Origin: Streptomyces seoulensis
GTDB taxonomy: Bacteria; Actinomycetota; Actinomycetes; Streptomycetales; Streptomycetaceae
Direction of reading: 5' to 3'
Length of the DNA: 64,000 bases
Assembly: GCA_013364255.1 (NCBI GenBank)
Contig: CP054936.1
Coordinates: forward strand, 2,820,853 to 2,884,852
Shown here: positions 1 to 8,849 of the stretch, piece by piece
Position numbering within the stretch: position 1 is the first letter of the stretch
Layout: each line of letters opens with the position of its first letter
The notes under the pieces: generated by a model
The model's database searches: none
What the model saw: the letters and a program-made list of their open reading frames with translations, nothing else
Told to the model about the DNA's origin: nothing
Position numbers and translations under genes: made by a program

Positions 1-496
1 CGGGCCGGGTGCGAGGCGGTGAGCCGGCTCCGGTCGGTGCTGAGGGCGACGCGGTAGGGGTTGCACCAGGCGTGCAGCCGCAGGCCGCGCGCGTGCGCCT
101 CCGTGACGGCGGCGCCCAGCGGGTCCCAGCCGGGGTCCTCGCCCTGCGTGCCGGTGAGGAACTGCGACCACGGCTCGTAGGGCGAGGGCCACAGCGCGTC
201 GGCGGTGGGGCGGACCTGGAGGAAGACCGTGTTGAGGCGGCGGCGCACCGCGGCGTCGAGCAGCGCGGTCAGCTCGCCGCGCTGGCGGGCCGCGCTCAGT
301 CCGGTGCGCGAGGGCCAGTCGCGGTTGCCCACCGTCGCCAGCCACATGCCGCGCAGTTCGGTCGCGGCCCGCTCGCGGCGCTCGCCCGCGGCCCCGCCGG
401 GCGGCTGGGGCGCGGCCGGCGCGGCGCTCGCGCCCTGCGTCACCGCCAGCGTCGACAGAGCGGCGACGGCGAACGTCCGTCGGGTCACTCGGCTCA
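1..496 (-). CDS. Family 10 glycosidase-like secreted protein (5' part only)
   Basis: This is the N-terminal 165 codons of a secreted GHL10/DUF187-type (YngK-like) glycoside hydrolase; the gene runs off the left edge. Translated from the ATG at 496 it starts MSRVTRRTFAVAALSTLA, a Tat signal with the twin arginines of RRTFAVA. The mature part has the family's opening: ELRGMWLATVGNRDWPS, then an Arg-rich helix, NTVFLQVRPTADALWPSPYEPWS and HAWCNPYRVA, the strand-helix pattern of a TIM barrel. These proteins are thought to act on extracellular polysaccharide, but the substrate cannot be read here. Catalytic residues lie outside the window. The gene is divergent from the dehydrogenase at 670. Confidence 0.85.
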
Positions 497-579
497 TCCG
501 GACACTCCCGTACGCTGCGGATCCGCGCCCTCACGGATCGTCCACCGGGTCAGCATGCACGACCCGGGCGATCGATCAT

Positions 580-599
580 CGTTACGACAGGGGGTAACG
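580..599. promoter_or_regulatory. Inverted repeat in a divergent intergenic region
   Basis: CGTTAC (580-585) and GTAACG (594-599) form a perfect 6-bp inverted repeat with an 8-nt spacer, between the divergent glycosidase and dehydrogenase genes. The size fits a dimeric repressor site, for example TetR-type. No regulator gene adjoins it, so its owner is unknown. Confidence 0.3.
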
Positions 600-669
600 T
601 GCACGTTCGGAGCAGGCACCGCACCCATGGCCGCCTGCGCACCCCCGTAGGACCTGCGAAAGGGACGAT

Positions 670-1542
670 GTGACCGGCATTTCGGCAGACATTGCACGCG
701 TCGGAGTGGTGGGCTGCGGCCAGATGGGCGCGGGCATCGCCGAGGTGTGCGCCCGGTCCGGCCTGGACGTGAAGGTCGCCGAGACCACCGGCGAGGCCCT
801 GGAGATCGGCCGCACCCGGCTGCTCAACTCGCTGGCCAAGGCGGCCGAGCGCGGCAAGATCAGCGAGGAGGAGCGGGACGCCACGCTGGCGCGCCTGAGC
901 TTCACCACCGACCTCGGCGAGTTCGCCGACCGCGATCTGGTGATCGAGGCCGTGGTGGAGAACGAGCAGGTCAAGACCGAGATCTTCCAGATCCTGGACC
1001 AGGTGGTGACCCGCCCGGACGCGATCCTGGCCTCCAACACCTCCTCGATCCCGCTGGTCAGGCTGGCGGTCGCCACCTCGCGGCCGGACCACGTCGTCGG
1101 CGTCCACTTCTTCAACCCGGCCCCGGTGCAGCAGCTCGTCGAGCTGATCCCGGCGCTGACCACGTCCGAGGGGACGCTGAGCCGGGCGCAGCTGTTCACC
1201 GAGAAGGTGCTCGGCAAGCACGCCATCCGGGCGCAGGACCGGTCCGGGTTCGTGGTGAACGCGCTGCTGATCCCGTACCTGCTGTCCGCGATCCGGATGT
1301 TCGAGTCGGGGATCGCCAGCCGGGAGGACATCGACAACGGCATGGAGCTGGGCTGCGCGCACCCCATGGGTCCGCTGAAGCTGTCCGACCTCATCGGCCT
1401 GGACACGGTGGCCTCGGTGGCGTACTCGATGTACGAGGAGTACAAGGAGCCGCTGTACGCGGCGCCGCCGCTGTTGCAGCGGATGGTGGACGCGGGGCGG
1501 CTGGGGCGGAAGTCCGGGTCGGGCTTCTACACCTACGGCTGA
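670..1542 (+). CDS. 3-hydroxybutyryl-CoA dehydrogenase
   Basis: A 290-residue NAD(P)-dependent 3-hydroxyacyl-CoA dehydrogenase of the short (single-function) HbdA/FadB2 type. It interconverts acetoacetyl-CoA and 3-hydroxybutyryl-CoA in fatty acid or polyhydroxybutyrate metabolism. The Rossmann nucleotide site is VGVVGCGQMGAG (residues 11-22). The catalytic pair is probably His146 in GVHFFNP and Glu158 in QQLVELIP. The C-terminal half is the helical 3HCDH dimerisation domain, ending GLDTVASVAYSMYEEYKEP...GRKSGSGFYTY. Length is normal for the family. The start is the GTG at 670, behind a GAAAGGGA ribosome site; the overlapping ATG at 668 is followed at once by TGA. It is monocistronic and convergent with the Nudix gene. 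Confidence 0.93.
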   Translation: MTGISADIARVGVVGCGQMGAGIAEVCARSGLDVKVAETTGEALEIGRTRLLNSLAKAAERGKISEEERDATLARLSFTTDLGEFADRDLVIEAVVENEQVKTEIFQILDQVVTRPDAILASNTSSIPLVRLAVATSRPDHVVGVHFFNPAPVQQLVELIPALTTSEGTLSRAQLFTEKVLGKHAIRAQDRSGFVVNALLIPYLLSAIRMFESGIASREDIDNGMELGCAHPMGPLKLSDLIGLDTVASVAYSMYEEYKEPLYAAPPLLQRMVDAGRLGRKSGSGFYTYG

Positions 1543-1549
1543 GCGGTTC

Positions 1550-1577
1550 CCCGCGCCCCCGCGACCGGGGGCGCGGG
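1550..1577. terminator. Bidirectional hairpin terminator
   Basis: Perfect 12-bp stem (1550-1561 with 1566-1577) and a CGAC loop. It lies between the convergent dehydrogenase (stop 1542) and Nudix (stop 1585) genes, so it can serve both. Confidence 0.7.
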
Positions 1578-1584
1578 AGGGGCG

Positions 1585-2118
1585 TCAGGCGGCCGCCCTC
1601 TGGTGGTGGAGGAGGAGCAGCGCCGCCGCCATGTTCGCGGCCGGGATCTCGCCGCGGGCGATCAGGTCGGGCACGATCTTGAGTGGGACCCAGGCGCGGC
1701 GGTCGGACTCGAAGTCGTCCACGGGATGGCCCGTGTACTCGGCGCGGTCGGCCCAGTAGATGTGGTGCCGGGCGTCGGTGAGGCCGTTGGACGGCTCGAC
1801 GCTCATGAGGTGGCGCAGGGGGCCGGGGCGCCAGCCCGTCTCCTCCTCCAGTTCCCGGGCCGCGGCGCGGGCGACGTCCTCGCCGTCCTCCACGACGCCG
1901 GCCGCGAGTTCCCAGCCCCAGCTGTCGGTGATGAAGCGGTGCCGCCACAGCAGCAGCACCTCGTCGGCCTCGTTGACCACGGTGGCCACGGCGACGGGCC
2001 GCAGCCGGATCAGGAAGTGGTCCAGATGCCGGCCGTCCGGCAGCTCCACGTCCGCGAGGTTGACGGTGAACCAGCGGTTTGCGTACACAGTTTGTTCGTT
2101 CTGTTTCGTCCACTGCAC
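1585..2118 (-). CDS. Nudix hydrolase (ADP-ribose pyrophosphatase-like)
   Basis: A 177-residue Nudix-superfamily hydrolase, which should cleave a nucleoside diphosphate linked to another moiety (ADP-sugars are typical for this subgroup). The Nudix box runs from GWELAAGVVEDGE to ARELEEETGW: G-x5-E-x7-REUXEE-x-GU with the Mg-binding REL-EEETG intact. I start it at the GTG at 2118, which has the ribosome site GGAAGGTGG upstream. A longer frame to 2184 exists, but its extra 22 residues (MRLLPGRRDCDI...) are non-conserved and lack a ribosome site. It is downstream of, and in line with, the TPR regulator at 2237, separated by 118 nt. Substrate unknown. Confidence 0.88.
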   Translation of the reverse strand: MQWTKQNEQTVYANRWFTVNLADVELPDGRHLDHFLIRLRPVAVATVVNEADEVLLLWRHRFITDSWGWELAAGVVEDGEDVARAAARELEEETGWRPGPLRHLMSVEPSNGLTDARHHIYWADRAEYTGHPVDDFESDRRAWVPLKIVPDLIARGEIPAANMAAALLLLHHQRAAA

Positions 2119-2236
2119 GGTTCTGCCACCTTCCGTCAGGTCAGTGGCAATATCGCAGTCGCGGCGGCCGGGCAGCAGGCGCACACGGGCCGCGTGCGGT
2201 GCAGCCCCCGGCGCGCACGGGCGGACCGGGGAGCCG

Positions 2237-3577
2237 TCACAGCGGCACGCGCAGGGCCCCGTCGATGAGTGCGGCCGCCTGTGCCGTGCCCGCGCAGCCG
2301 CTGCGCACCAGGTGTTCGCGCACCGCGCGCAGCCGGTCCCGCAGCCGCTGGGACTCCATCCCGCGGGCCTGCTCGGCCATCAGCACGGCGGTGGCCACCG
2401 CCTTGTCGGCGTCGCCCCGGCGCAGCTCGATCGTGCTGAGCATCGCCAGGCGGTGCACCCGGCCCCGGTCGTGCGCCGGGGTGTCCACGGCCGCCGTGGC
2501 GTGCTCCTCGGCCGCGGCGAGATCACCGAGGCTGAGGAGCGCCTCCGCGACCTGCACGTTGACCAGGCCGGGCTGGACGTAACCGGTCTCGTCGGGCTCC
2601 TGGCCCGGCCGGATGCGCTCGGCGGCCCGCTCCGCGCGCCGGATGCGGGACAGCGCGCTGGTGCCGTCGCCGAGGTGGGCGTACGCCTTGGCCTGCATGG
2701 CGTAGAGGTCGGAGGCGAGCGCGGGCGTGATGTCCCGGCCCGCGGCGCGCAGCGCGGCCTCGGCGAAGGCGACGGCCTGGCGGTGCTCGCGCAGGAACAG
2801 CGACTGGTTGACCGGCAGCGCTATGACATAGGCGCCCAGCCCGCGGTCCCCGCCCGCCTTGGCCAGCCGCAGCGCCTGGTGGAAGTAGCGCTGGGCGAGT
2901 CCGTGCGCGTCGGAGTCGTAGGCGCAGATGCCCGCGACCGCCACCAGCGCGCCGGTCGCCCGGTGCAGCTTGCGGCCGACGGCGTCGGGGTAGCCGCCGC
3001 GCAGCAGCGGCGCGGTCTCGGTGTTGAGGAAGCCGACGACCCGGCCGCGGGTCGCCACTCCCCCGGCCTTGCGGTACATCTGCTCGTAGTGCGTGCGGGC
3101 CGCGCGCAGCGTCTCGATGTCCGCCGGGGTGACCCGGTGCCGGCCGCCGCGGGAGACGTCGACGTCCTCGGGCGGGTTCTCCCACTCCCACACCGGCATC
3201 ACCGCCGGGGTGCCGGTCACCGCGGGGGCGTCCAGGACGTGCGGGCGCTGCCGCTCGTCCGAGCGCCACAGGGCGGTGGCCCGGTCCACGAAGCCGGACA
3301 GGGAGGTGGCGTGCGGGGCGGCCGGCCCGCCGGGCACGCCCAGGCCGATGTCGTCCAGGGTGACGGTCCGGCGCAGCCGGGCGGCCAGCACCTCGCAGAT
3401 CAGGTCGGGCACCTGGCCGCGGGGCCGCTGGCCCTTGAGCCACCTGCCCACGGCGGTGTGCTCGTAGCGCAGCGTCAGACCGCGGGCGCGGCCCGCCCGG
3501 TTGACGTGCGCGGCGAGACCGGCGTGCGAGATCCCCGCCTCGTCCAGGATCGCGTCGAGCAGAGTGTTGGGCTGCAT
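2237..3577 (-). CDS. NsdA-like TPR transcriptional regulator
   Basis: A 446-residue protein of the Streptomyces NsdA-like family (regulators of differentiation and antibiotic production). The N-terminal 70 residues (MQPNTLLDAILDEAGISHAG, then HVNRAG...YEHTAVGRWLKGQRP) resemble a helix-turn-helix DNA-binding module. The rest, from about residue 150, is alpha-helical Ala/Arg-rich TPR-like repeats (for example HQALRLAKAGGDRGLG and AEEHATAAVDTPAHDRGRVHRLAMLSTIELRRGD). I prefer the ATG at 3577, where the conserved sequence begins, over a GTG nine codons upstream at 3604. No cofactor-binding or enzymatic motif is visible. The name nsdA belongs to another locus in S. coelicolor, so I give no symbol. 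Confidence 0.8.
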   Translation of the reverse strand: MQPNTLLDAILDEAGISHAGLAAHVNRAGRARGLTLRYEHTAVGRWLKGQRPRGQVPDLICEVLAARLRRTVTLDDIGLGVPGGPAAPHATSLSGFVDRATALWRSDERQRPHVLDAPAVTGTPAVMPVWEWENPPEDVDVSRGGRHRVTPADIETLRAARTHYEQMYRKAGGVATRGRVVGFLNTETAPLLRGGYPDAVGRKLHRATGALVAVAGICAYDSDAHGLAQRYFHQALRLAKAGGDRGLGAYVIALPVNQSLFLREHRQAVAFAEAALRAAGRDITPALASDLYAMQAKAYAHLGDGTSALSRIRRAERAAERIRPGQEPDETGYVQPGLVNVQVAEALLSLGDLAAAEEHATAAVDTPAHDRGRVHRLAMLSTIELRRGDADKAVATAVLMAEQARGMESQRLRDRLRAVREHLVRSGCAGTAQAAALIDGALRVPL

Positions 3578-3889
3578 CGGGGCCCCCGGTGGCTCGGTGC
3601 GCACAGCGTAGTGCGACCGGCTTCACACGGGGTGTGAATCGGGTACGCGCGTCCGCACCGTGCGCACGCTGTCGCGGACGGCGCGCGGCCGGTTGACTGA
3701 GGCGCCTCGTCACCGAGGCCGGCCGGGCCGCCTGCTCCCCCTCGTACAGCGCGGCGGCCCGCTGCCGCGCCGCCCGCCCCGCCGCCCGCCCGACACCCCG
3801 CGACGGGGCGGGCGGCCTCGCCGCGGTGTGGTCGGTCCTGCGGACGCGGCGCCGTCGGCGGGCCGGCGGGAGCGCGGAGGGTCGCGCGG
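3578..3889. other. Non-coding gap holding one hairpin
   Basis: A 312-bp gap between two minus-strand genes. It is very GC-rich; I see no convincing gene in either strand. It holds the hairpin at 3769-3816 and must hold the promoter of the downstream TPR regulator, for which I cannot pick a clear -10/-35 pair. Confidence 0.6.
3769..3816 (-). terminator. Hairpin terminator after the PP2C phosphatase
   Basis: A perfect 13-bp inverted repeat (3769-3781 with 3804-3816), 22-nt loop, 73 nt past the phosphatase stop codon on the minus strand. Confidence 0.5.
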
Positions 3890-4828
3890 TCAGGAGCTCT
3901 CGCCCGCCGGCCGGCGGGGGCCGGTGTCGGCGCCCGCGCGGGACCGGACGGGGTGCGGGAGGTCGCGGTCGTCCCGGACGACGAGGACCGCCGCGTCGTC
4001 GCAGCGGCGGTTCCCGGTGTGGCGCAGCAGGGCGGTGAAGACGACGCGCAGCACCGTGCGCGCGGACATCGGCCCGGCGCGGGCCACCCCGGCCAGGACC
4101 TGGGCCAGCGGGAAGAAGCGGCCGCGGGCGTCGCGGGCGTCCAGCACGCCGTCCGTGTACAGGACGAGCGTGTCGCCCGGCAGCAGGCGGTCCAGGTCGG
4201 CGGTGGGCAGCTCGCGCGGCAGCGGGAACGCGCCCAGCGGCGGCAGCGGTTCGACGGCGGCGACCGGCTCCGCGCCCCGGCCGCGCAGCCGGTGCGGCCA
4301 GGGGTGGCCGCAGTTGAGGGTCCGTACCCGGCCGTCGTCGGCGATCTCCAGGAGCAGCAGGGTGACGAAGTCCTCGGCGGCCGGGTGCTGCGGCTCCCGG
4401 GTGCGCTGGTGGCGGGCGAGCGCCCGCTCCAGCCGGCGCAGCACGCCCGCGAGTTCGCGCTCGTCGTGGGCGGCCTCGCGGAAGCTGCCGAGGACGGCGG
4501 CCACGGTGCCGAGGGCGGCCAGACCGTGCCCGCGCACGTCGCCCATCACCACGCGTAAGCCGTATTCGGTGGCGATCACCTCGTACAGGTCGCCGCCGAC
4601 GGCCGCGCCCCGGTCGGCGGAGAGCTGGGCGGCGGCGAGGCCGAATCCGGCCAGGTGCGGGGGCAGGGGCCGCAGCAGCGCGTTCTGGGCGGCGCCCGCG
4701 ACCGCGCGGGCCTGGCGCAGCTCGTGCAGGATGGTCCGCCGGGCGTGCAGGACGATGCCGGTGCCCACGGCGAGGAACACGGCGCCCGGCCGCATCCCAC
4801 GCTGCGTCCCAGCCCTGAGGCGGTTCAT
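3890..4828 (-). CDS. PP2C/SpoIIE-family serine phosphatase
   Basis: A 312-residue PPM-type phosphatase of the SpoIIE/RsbU class, which dephosphorylates anti-sigma-factor antagonists or similar Ser/Thr phosphoproteins. Metal-binding acidic residues are visible at Asp80 (GGDLYEV), Asp97 (MGDVRGHG), Asp226 (LYTDGVLDAR) and Asp278 (RCDDAAVLVV). The N-terminus has one hydrophobic stretch, GAVFLAVGTGIVLHA (15-29), that may anchor it in the membrane. It lacks the PAS, GAF or HAMP sensor domains common in Streptomyces homologues, so it is a minimal member. No anti-sigma or antagonist gene is adjacent, so its target is unknown. Start ATG at 4828 with GGGGAG upstream. Confidence 0.88.
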   Translation of the reverse strand: MNRLRAGTQRGMRPGAVFLAVGTGIVLHARRTILHELRQARAVAGAAQNALLRPLPPHLAGFGLAAAQLSADRGAAVGGDLYEVIATEYGLRVVMGDVRGHGLAALGTVAAVLGSFREAAHDERELAGVLRRLERALARHQRTREPQHPAAEDFVTLLLLEIADDGRVRTLNCGHPWPHRLRGRGAEPVAAVEPLPPLGAFPLPRELPTADLDRLLPGDTLVLYTDGVLDARDARGRFFPLAQVLAGVARAGPMSARTVLRVVFTALLRHTGNRRCDDAAVLVVRDDRDLPHPVRSRAGADTGPRRPAGESS

Positions 4829-4992
4829 GATGGTGGCTCCCCGAGAAGGCGCTGACAGCGCGGCCGGCCCCGCGGGGTCGGTCCGATCGTGTTCACCGCC
4901 TACCCGGGAAGCCCCGGATCAGAGGCGTTCTCACCCGAATGAGTGAGCATTCCCAGGTGTGCAACGATGCGGGTGCGCAGGGACGCAGGTCA

Positions 4993-5038
4993 GCACACGA
5001 GGGGCGGGCCCGGTGACCCGGGCCCGCCCCTCGTGTGC
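4993..5038 (-). terminator. Terminator of pheST
   Basis: A perfect 21-bp stem (4993-5013 with 5018-5038) closed by a TGAC loop, starting 15 nt after the pheT stop codon on the minus strand. No U-run follows, as usual in Streptomyces. Confidence 0.85.
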
Positions 5039-5052
5039 CGTTGACGGGCGTC

Positions 5053-7557
5053 TCAGCCGCGCAGGACCGCGCCGGTGCGCGCGCCGGCCAGCGCCACCGC
5101 GGCGTCCCGGGCGGCGGACGCCTCGTCGACCGTCAGGGTGCGGTCGGGGGCGCGGAAGCGCAGCGCGTAGGCCAGAGACTTGTGGCCGTCGCCGAGCTGC
5201 TCGGCGTTCTCGTAGACGTCGAACAGGCGGATGGACTCCAGGAGTTCACCGGCGCCCTCGCGCAGCGCGGCCTCGACCTCGGCGGCCGGGACGGGCTTCT
5301 CTACGACGAGGGCGACGTCCTGCGTGGCGACCGGGAAGGCGGAGATCCGCGGCGCCTTGACGATGCCGTCGCCGGCCTGCTCCAGCAGGTCGAGTTCGAC
5401 CTCCATGGCGCAGCTGCGCTCCGGCAGGTGCATCGCCTTCACGACCCGCGGGTGCAGCTCACCGGCGTGACCGGCGAGGATCTCCTCGCCGTCCACCCGG
5501 ACGTACAGCGCGGCGCACCGGCCGGGGTGCCACGGGGCGTGCTGGTCGGCGCGGACGATCAGCTCGGCGCCGGCCTCGCGGGCCACGGTCCGCGCCGCCT
5601 CGACGGCGTCCGCCCAGTCGGACGGGCGGCCCCTGCCCCACCAGCCGGCCTGCTCGCGGGCGCCGGCGAGGACGACGGCGACCCGGCGCGGCTGGCGCGG
5701 CAGGGCGGCGTCGAGGGCGGCCAGCTGCTCCCGGGTGGGCCGGCGGTCGGCGGGCAGCCGGGCCGGCGCCTCCTCCTGGCCGGTGGGCCGGAAGACCAGG
5801 CCGGTCTCGAACAGGGCCAGGTCGTGGCCGCCGCGCCCGTCGTTGCGGCGCAGCGCGCCGAGCAGGCCCGGCAGCAGCGTCGTACGGAGGGCGGGCTCCT
5901 CGTCGGAGAGCGGGTTGACGAGGGTGACCACGGTGCGGCGCGGGTCGTCGGCGTCCAGGCCGAGCTGGTCGAAGGCGGCCGTACCCAGGAACGGGTAGTT
6001 CGGCGCCTCGACGTAGCCCGCGCCGGCCAGCGCGCGGCCGACCCGGCGGTGCAGCCGCTGCCGTCCGGTGAGCCCGTGGCCGGGCAGCGGCCGGGGCAGC
6101 GTGGAGGGCAGGTTCTCGTAGCCCTCCAGGCGGATGACCTCTTCGGCCAGGTCGTTCGGGTCGGCCAGGTCGGGCCGCCAGGACGGCACGGTGACGATCA
6201 GCTCGTCCGTGCCGTAGACGTCGCAGCCGATCTGCTGGAGGCGCCGTACGACGGTCTCCCGGCCGTAGGTGACGCCCGCGACCTTGTCGGGGTGGTCGGC
6301 CGGGATGGTGATGGTGCGCGGCGCAGACGGCGCGACGACCTCGGTGACGCCCGCGTCGGCGGTGCCGCCGGCCAGCAGGACCAGCAGGTCGACGGTGCGC
6401 TGCGCGGCGGCGGAGGCGGCCTGCGGGTCGACGCCGCGCTCGAAGCGGCGGGCGGCCTCGGAGCCCAGCTTGTGCCGGCGGGCGGTGCGGGCGATGGCGA
6501 CCGGGTCGAAGTGGGCGGCCTCGATGACGACTTCGGTGGTGGTGCCCTCGGTGTCGTCGATCTCGGTGTCGGCGCCGCCCATGACGCCCGCCAGGCCGAT
6601 GGGGCCGCGGTCGTCGGTGATGACCAGGTCCTCGGTGGACAGCGTGCGGGCGACGCCGTCGAGGGTGGTGAGCCGCTCGCCGCGCTCGGCCCGGCGCACG
6701 CCGACGGCGCCCTGGATCCGGGTGCGGTCGTAGGCGTGCAGCGGCTGGCCCAGTTCGATCATCACGTAGTTGGTGATGTCGACGGCGAGCGAGATCGGGC
6801 GCATGCCCGCCTTCTGCAGGCGGCGCTGGAGCCAGATCGGGGAGCGCGCCTCGGGGTCCAGGCCGGTGACCGTGCGGGCGGTGAAGCGGTCGCAGCCGAA
6901 CGGGTCGGAGACCTTCACCGGGTGCCCGTAGGCGTTGGGCGCGGGCACGTCCAGCAGTGCCGGGTCGGACAGCGGGCGGCCGTAGGCGATGGCGGCCTCG
7001 CGGGCGACGCCGCGGATCGACAGGCAGTCGCCGCGGTTGGCGGTGACGGCGATGTCGAGGACCTCGTCGACGAGTTGCAGCAGCTCGATGGCGTCGGTGC
7101 CCGCCTCGTGCTCGGGCGGCAGCACGATGATGCCGTGGCTGCCGTCGTCGCCCATGCCCAGCTCGTCGCCGGAGCAGATCATGCCGTGCGAGGTCTTGCC
7201 GTAGGTCTTGCGGGCGGCGATGGAGAAGCCGCCGGGCAGGGTGGCGCCGGGCAGGACGACGACGACCTTGTCGCCGACGGCGAAGTTGCGGGCGCCGCAG
7301 ACGATCTCCTGCGGCTCACCGGTGCCGTTGGCCCGGCCGACGTCGACGGTGCAGAACCGGATCGGCTTCTTGAAGCCCTCCAGCTCCTCGATGGTGAGCA
7401 CCTGGCCGACGACGAGCGGCCCCTTGAGGTCGGCGCCGAGCTGTTCGACGGTCTCGACCTCGAGGCCGGCCGAGATGAGCTTGGCCTGGACGTCGCGCCC
7501 GGTCTCCGTCGCCGGCAGGTCGACGTACTCCCGCAGCCAAGAAAGCGGGACCCGCAT
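5053..7557 (-). CDS. pheT: Phenylalanyl-tRNA synthetase beta subunit
   Basis: An 834-residue beta subunit of the (alpha-beta)2 enzyme that charges tRNA-Phe. Domain order is as expected: N-terminal [15 protein letters not shown]; an EMAP/tRNA-binding OB fold at about 40-155 ([37 protein letters not shown]); the B3/B4 editing region (about 205-400); the B5 domain ([32 protein letters not shown]); the catalytic-core-like region; and the C-terminal anticodon-binding FDX-ACB domain ([18 protein letters not shown]...[11 protein letters not shown]). Its ATG shares one base with the pheS stop (TGATG), so the two subunits are translationally coupled. Length is standard. Confidence 0.98.
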   Translation of the reverse strand: MRVPLSWLREYVDLPATETGRDVQAKLISAGLEVETVEQLGADLKGPLVVGQVLTIEELEGFKKPIRFCTVDVGRANGTGEPQEIVCGARNFAVGDKVVVVLPGATLPGGFSIAARKTYGKTSHGMICSGDELGMGDDGSHGIIVLPPEHEAGTDAIELLQLVDEVLDIAVTANRGDCLSIRGVAREAAIAYGRPLSDPALLDVPAPNAYGHPVKVSDPFGCDRFTARTVTGLDPEARSPIWLQRRLQKAGMRPISLAVDITNYVMIELGQPLHAYDRTRIQGAVGVRRAERGERLTTLDGVARTLSTEDLVITDDRGPIGLAGVMGGADTEIDDTEGTTTEVVIEAAHFDPVAIARTARRHKLGSEAARRFERGVDPQAASAAAQRTVDLLVLLAGGTADAGVTEVVAPSAPRTITIPADHPDKVAGVTYGRETVVRRLQQIGCDVYGTDELIVTVPSWRPDLADPNDLAEEVIRLEGYENLPSTLPRPLPGHGLTGRQRLHRRVGRALAGAGYVEAPNYPFLGTAAFDQLGLDADDPRRTVVTLVNPLSDEEPALRTTLLPGLLGALRRNDGRGGHDLALFETGLVFRPTGQEEAPARLPADRRPTREQLAALDAALPRQPRRVAVVLAGAREQAGWWGRGRPSDWADAVEAARTVAREAGAELIVRADQHAPWHPGRCAALYVRVDGEEILAGHAGELHPRVVKAMHLPERSCAMEVELDLLEQAGDGIVKAPRISAFPVATQDVALVVEKPVPAAEVEAALREGAGELLESIRLFDVYENAEQLGDGHKSLAYALRFRAPDRTLTVDEASAARDAAVALAGARTGAVLRG

Positions 7558-8675
7558 CAGATCTCCATCCCGAACGGCCGGGTGAACCGGACGTCACCCT
7601 CGACCATGTCTCGCATGTCTTCGACGTTGTGGCGGAACATCAGCATCCGCTCGATGCCGAACCCGAAGGCGAAGCCGCTGTACTTCTCCGGGTCGACGCC
7701 GCAGGCGACGAGCACCCGGCGGTTGACCATGCCGCAGCCGCCCAGCTCGATCCAGCCCTCGGACGAGCAGGTGCGGCAGGGGCGGTCGGGGTTGCCGACG
7801 GACGCGCCGCGGCAGACGTAGCACACCATGTCCATCTCGGCGGACGGCTCGGTGAACGGGAAGAAGTTCGGCCGCAGCCGGGTCTTCATGCCCTCGCCGA
7901 ACAGCATCTGGACCATGTGGTCCAGGGTGCCCTTGAGGTCGGCCATGGTCAGGCCCTCGTCGATGGCCAGCAGCTCGACCTGGTGGAAGACCGGGGTGTG
8001 GGTGGCGTCCAGCTCGTCGGTGCGGTACACGCGGCCGGGGCAGATCACGTAGATCGGCAGCTCGCGGGTCAGCATGGAGCGCGCCTGCACGGGCGAGGTG
8101 TGGGTGCGCAGGACGACACCGGAGTCCGCGCCGTCGGCGCCCCGCACGAAGAACGTGTCGTGCTCGCTGCGCGCCGGGTGGTCCGGGCCGATGTTCAGGG
8201 CGTCGAAGTTGAACCACTCCGCCTCGGCCTCGGGGCCCTCGGCGACCTCGTAGCCCATGGCGACGAAGACGTCCTCGATGCGCTCCGAGAGCGTGGTCAG
8301 CGGGTGGCGGGCGCCGGCCGGTACGCGGTCGTAGGGCAGCGTGACGTCCACGGCCTCCTCGACCAGCACCCGGGCGTCGCGGTCGGCCTCCAGCTCGCCC
8401 TGGCGGGCGGCGAGGGCCTTGTTCACCGCGCCGCGGGCCATGCCGACGCGCTTGCCGGCGTCCGCCTTGGCGTGCGGGGGCAGGGCGCCGATCTCGCGGT
8501 TGGCGAGGGACAGCGGGGAGGCCGGGCCGGTGTGGGCGACCTTCGCCTCGTGGAGCGCGTCGAGGGAGTCCGCGGCGGCGAAGGCGGCGAGCGCCTCGTC
8601 CCGCAGGCGCTCGATCTCTTCCGGTTTCAACGCCTCGACCTCGACAGGGTCGTACGACTTATTCGGTGCCGACAT
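7557..8675 (-). CDS. pheS: Phenylalanyl-tRNA synthetase alpha subunit
   Basis: The 372-residue catalytic subunit. It starts with a coiled-coil-forming region (about 15-100) that binds tRNA-Phe, then the class II core. Motif 2 is seen around [20 protein letters not shown] and motif 3 at [16 protein letters not shown]; the Phe pocket lies near [16 protein letters not shown] Cys cluster (CYVCRGASV...CRTCSSEGW) typical of actinobacterial PheS is present. Start ATG at 8675 with GGGAAGAG immediately upstream. It is the first gene of pheST; the leader contains a hairpin element described separately. Confidence 0.98.
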   Translation of the reverse strand: MSAPNKSYDPVEVEALKPEEIERLRDEALAAFAAADSLDALHEAKVAHTGPASPLSLANREIGALPPHAKADAGKRVGMARGAVNKALAARQGELEADRDARVLVEEAVDVTLPYDRVPAGARHPLTTLSERIEDVFVAMGYEVAEGPEAEAEWFNFDALNIGPDHPARSEHDTFFVRGADGADSGVVLRTHTSPVQARSMLTRELPIYVICPGRVYRTDELDATHTPVFHQVELLAIDEGLTMADLKGTLDHMVQMLFGEGMKTRLRPNFFPFTEPSAEMDMVCYVCRGASVGNPDRPCRTCSSEGWIELGGCGMVNRRVLVACGVDPEKYSGFAFGFGIERMLMFRHNVEDMRDMVEGDVRFTRPFGMEI

Positions 8676-8695
8676 CTCTTCCCGTGCTTCCGATT

Positions 8696-8727
8696 GTCCC
8701 CCAGCTACCGCTGGGAGGTGCCCCCTG
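8696..8727. repeat. Streptomyces-type intergenic hairpin element in the pheS leader
   Basis: On the plus strand the element reads CCCCCAGCTACCGCTGGGAG followed by GTGCCCCC. Its core is CCCAGC-TACC-GCTGGG, a 6-bp stem with a tetraloop. I recognise this short sequence as one that recurs in intergenic regions of many Streptomyces genomes; its function is not known to me. Here it sits 21 nt upstream of pheS, inside the transcribed leader. Confidence 0.5.
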
Positions 8728-8797
8728 GCTGACGGTCCCCGTCACGACTCGTGGACGAATCGTCTCCGTTTCCGGGACGCAAAGGTGCCAAAGGCCG

Positions 8798-8803
8798 AGT
8801 CTA
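8798..8803 (-). promoter_or_regulatory. Possible -10 box for pheST
   Basis: On the minus strand the sequence reads TAGACT, close to the Streptomyces HrdB consensus TAgRRT. It is about 120 nt upstream of pheS, in the gap after the kinase gene. The -35 region is weak (TTCGAG at 15-nt spacing). Confidence 0.35.
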
Positions 8804-8849
8804 ACGGGGCTGAACGGACTCGAAGCGCCCGTGGGTCCTCGGCGGGTGG

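Noticed and set aside
2237..3577. Assigning the symbol nsdA to the TPR regulator
   Set aside because: Only family-level similarity is visible; nsdA of S. coelicolor maps elsewhere, so the symbol would mislead.
5035..7821. A 928-codon open frame on the plus strand opposite pheT
   Set aside because: It mirrors pheT; long antisense frames are expected at this GC content. Its translation is low-complexity Gly/Val/Asp/Arg with no domain, while pheT matches its family end to end.
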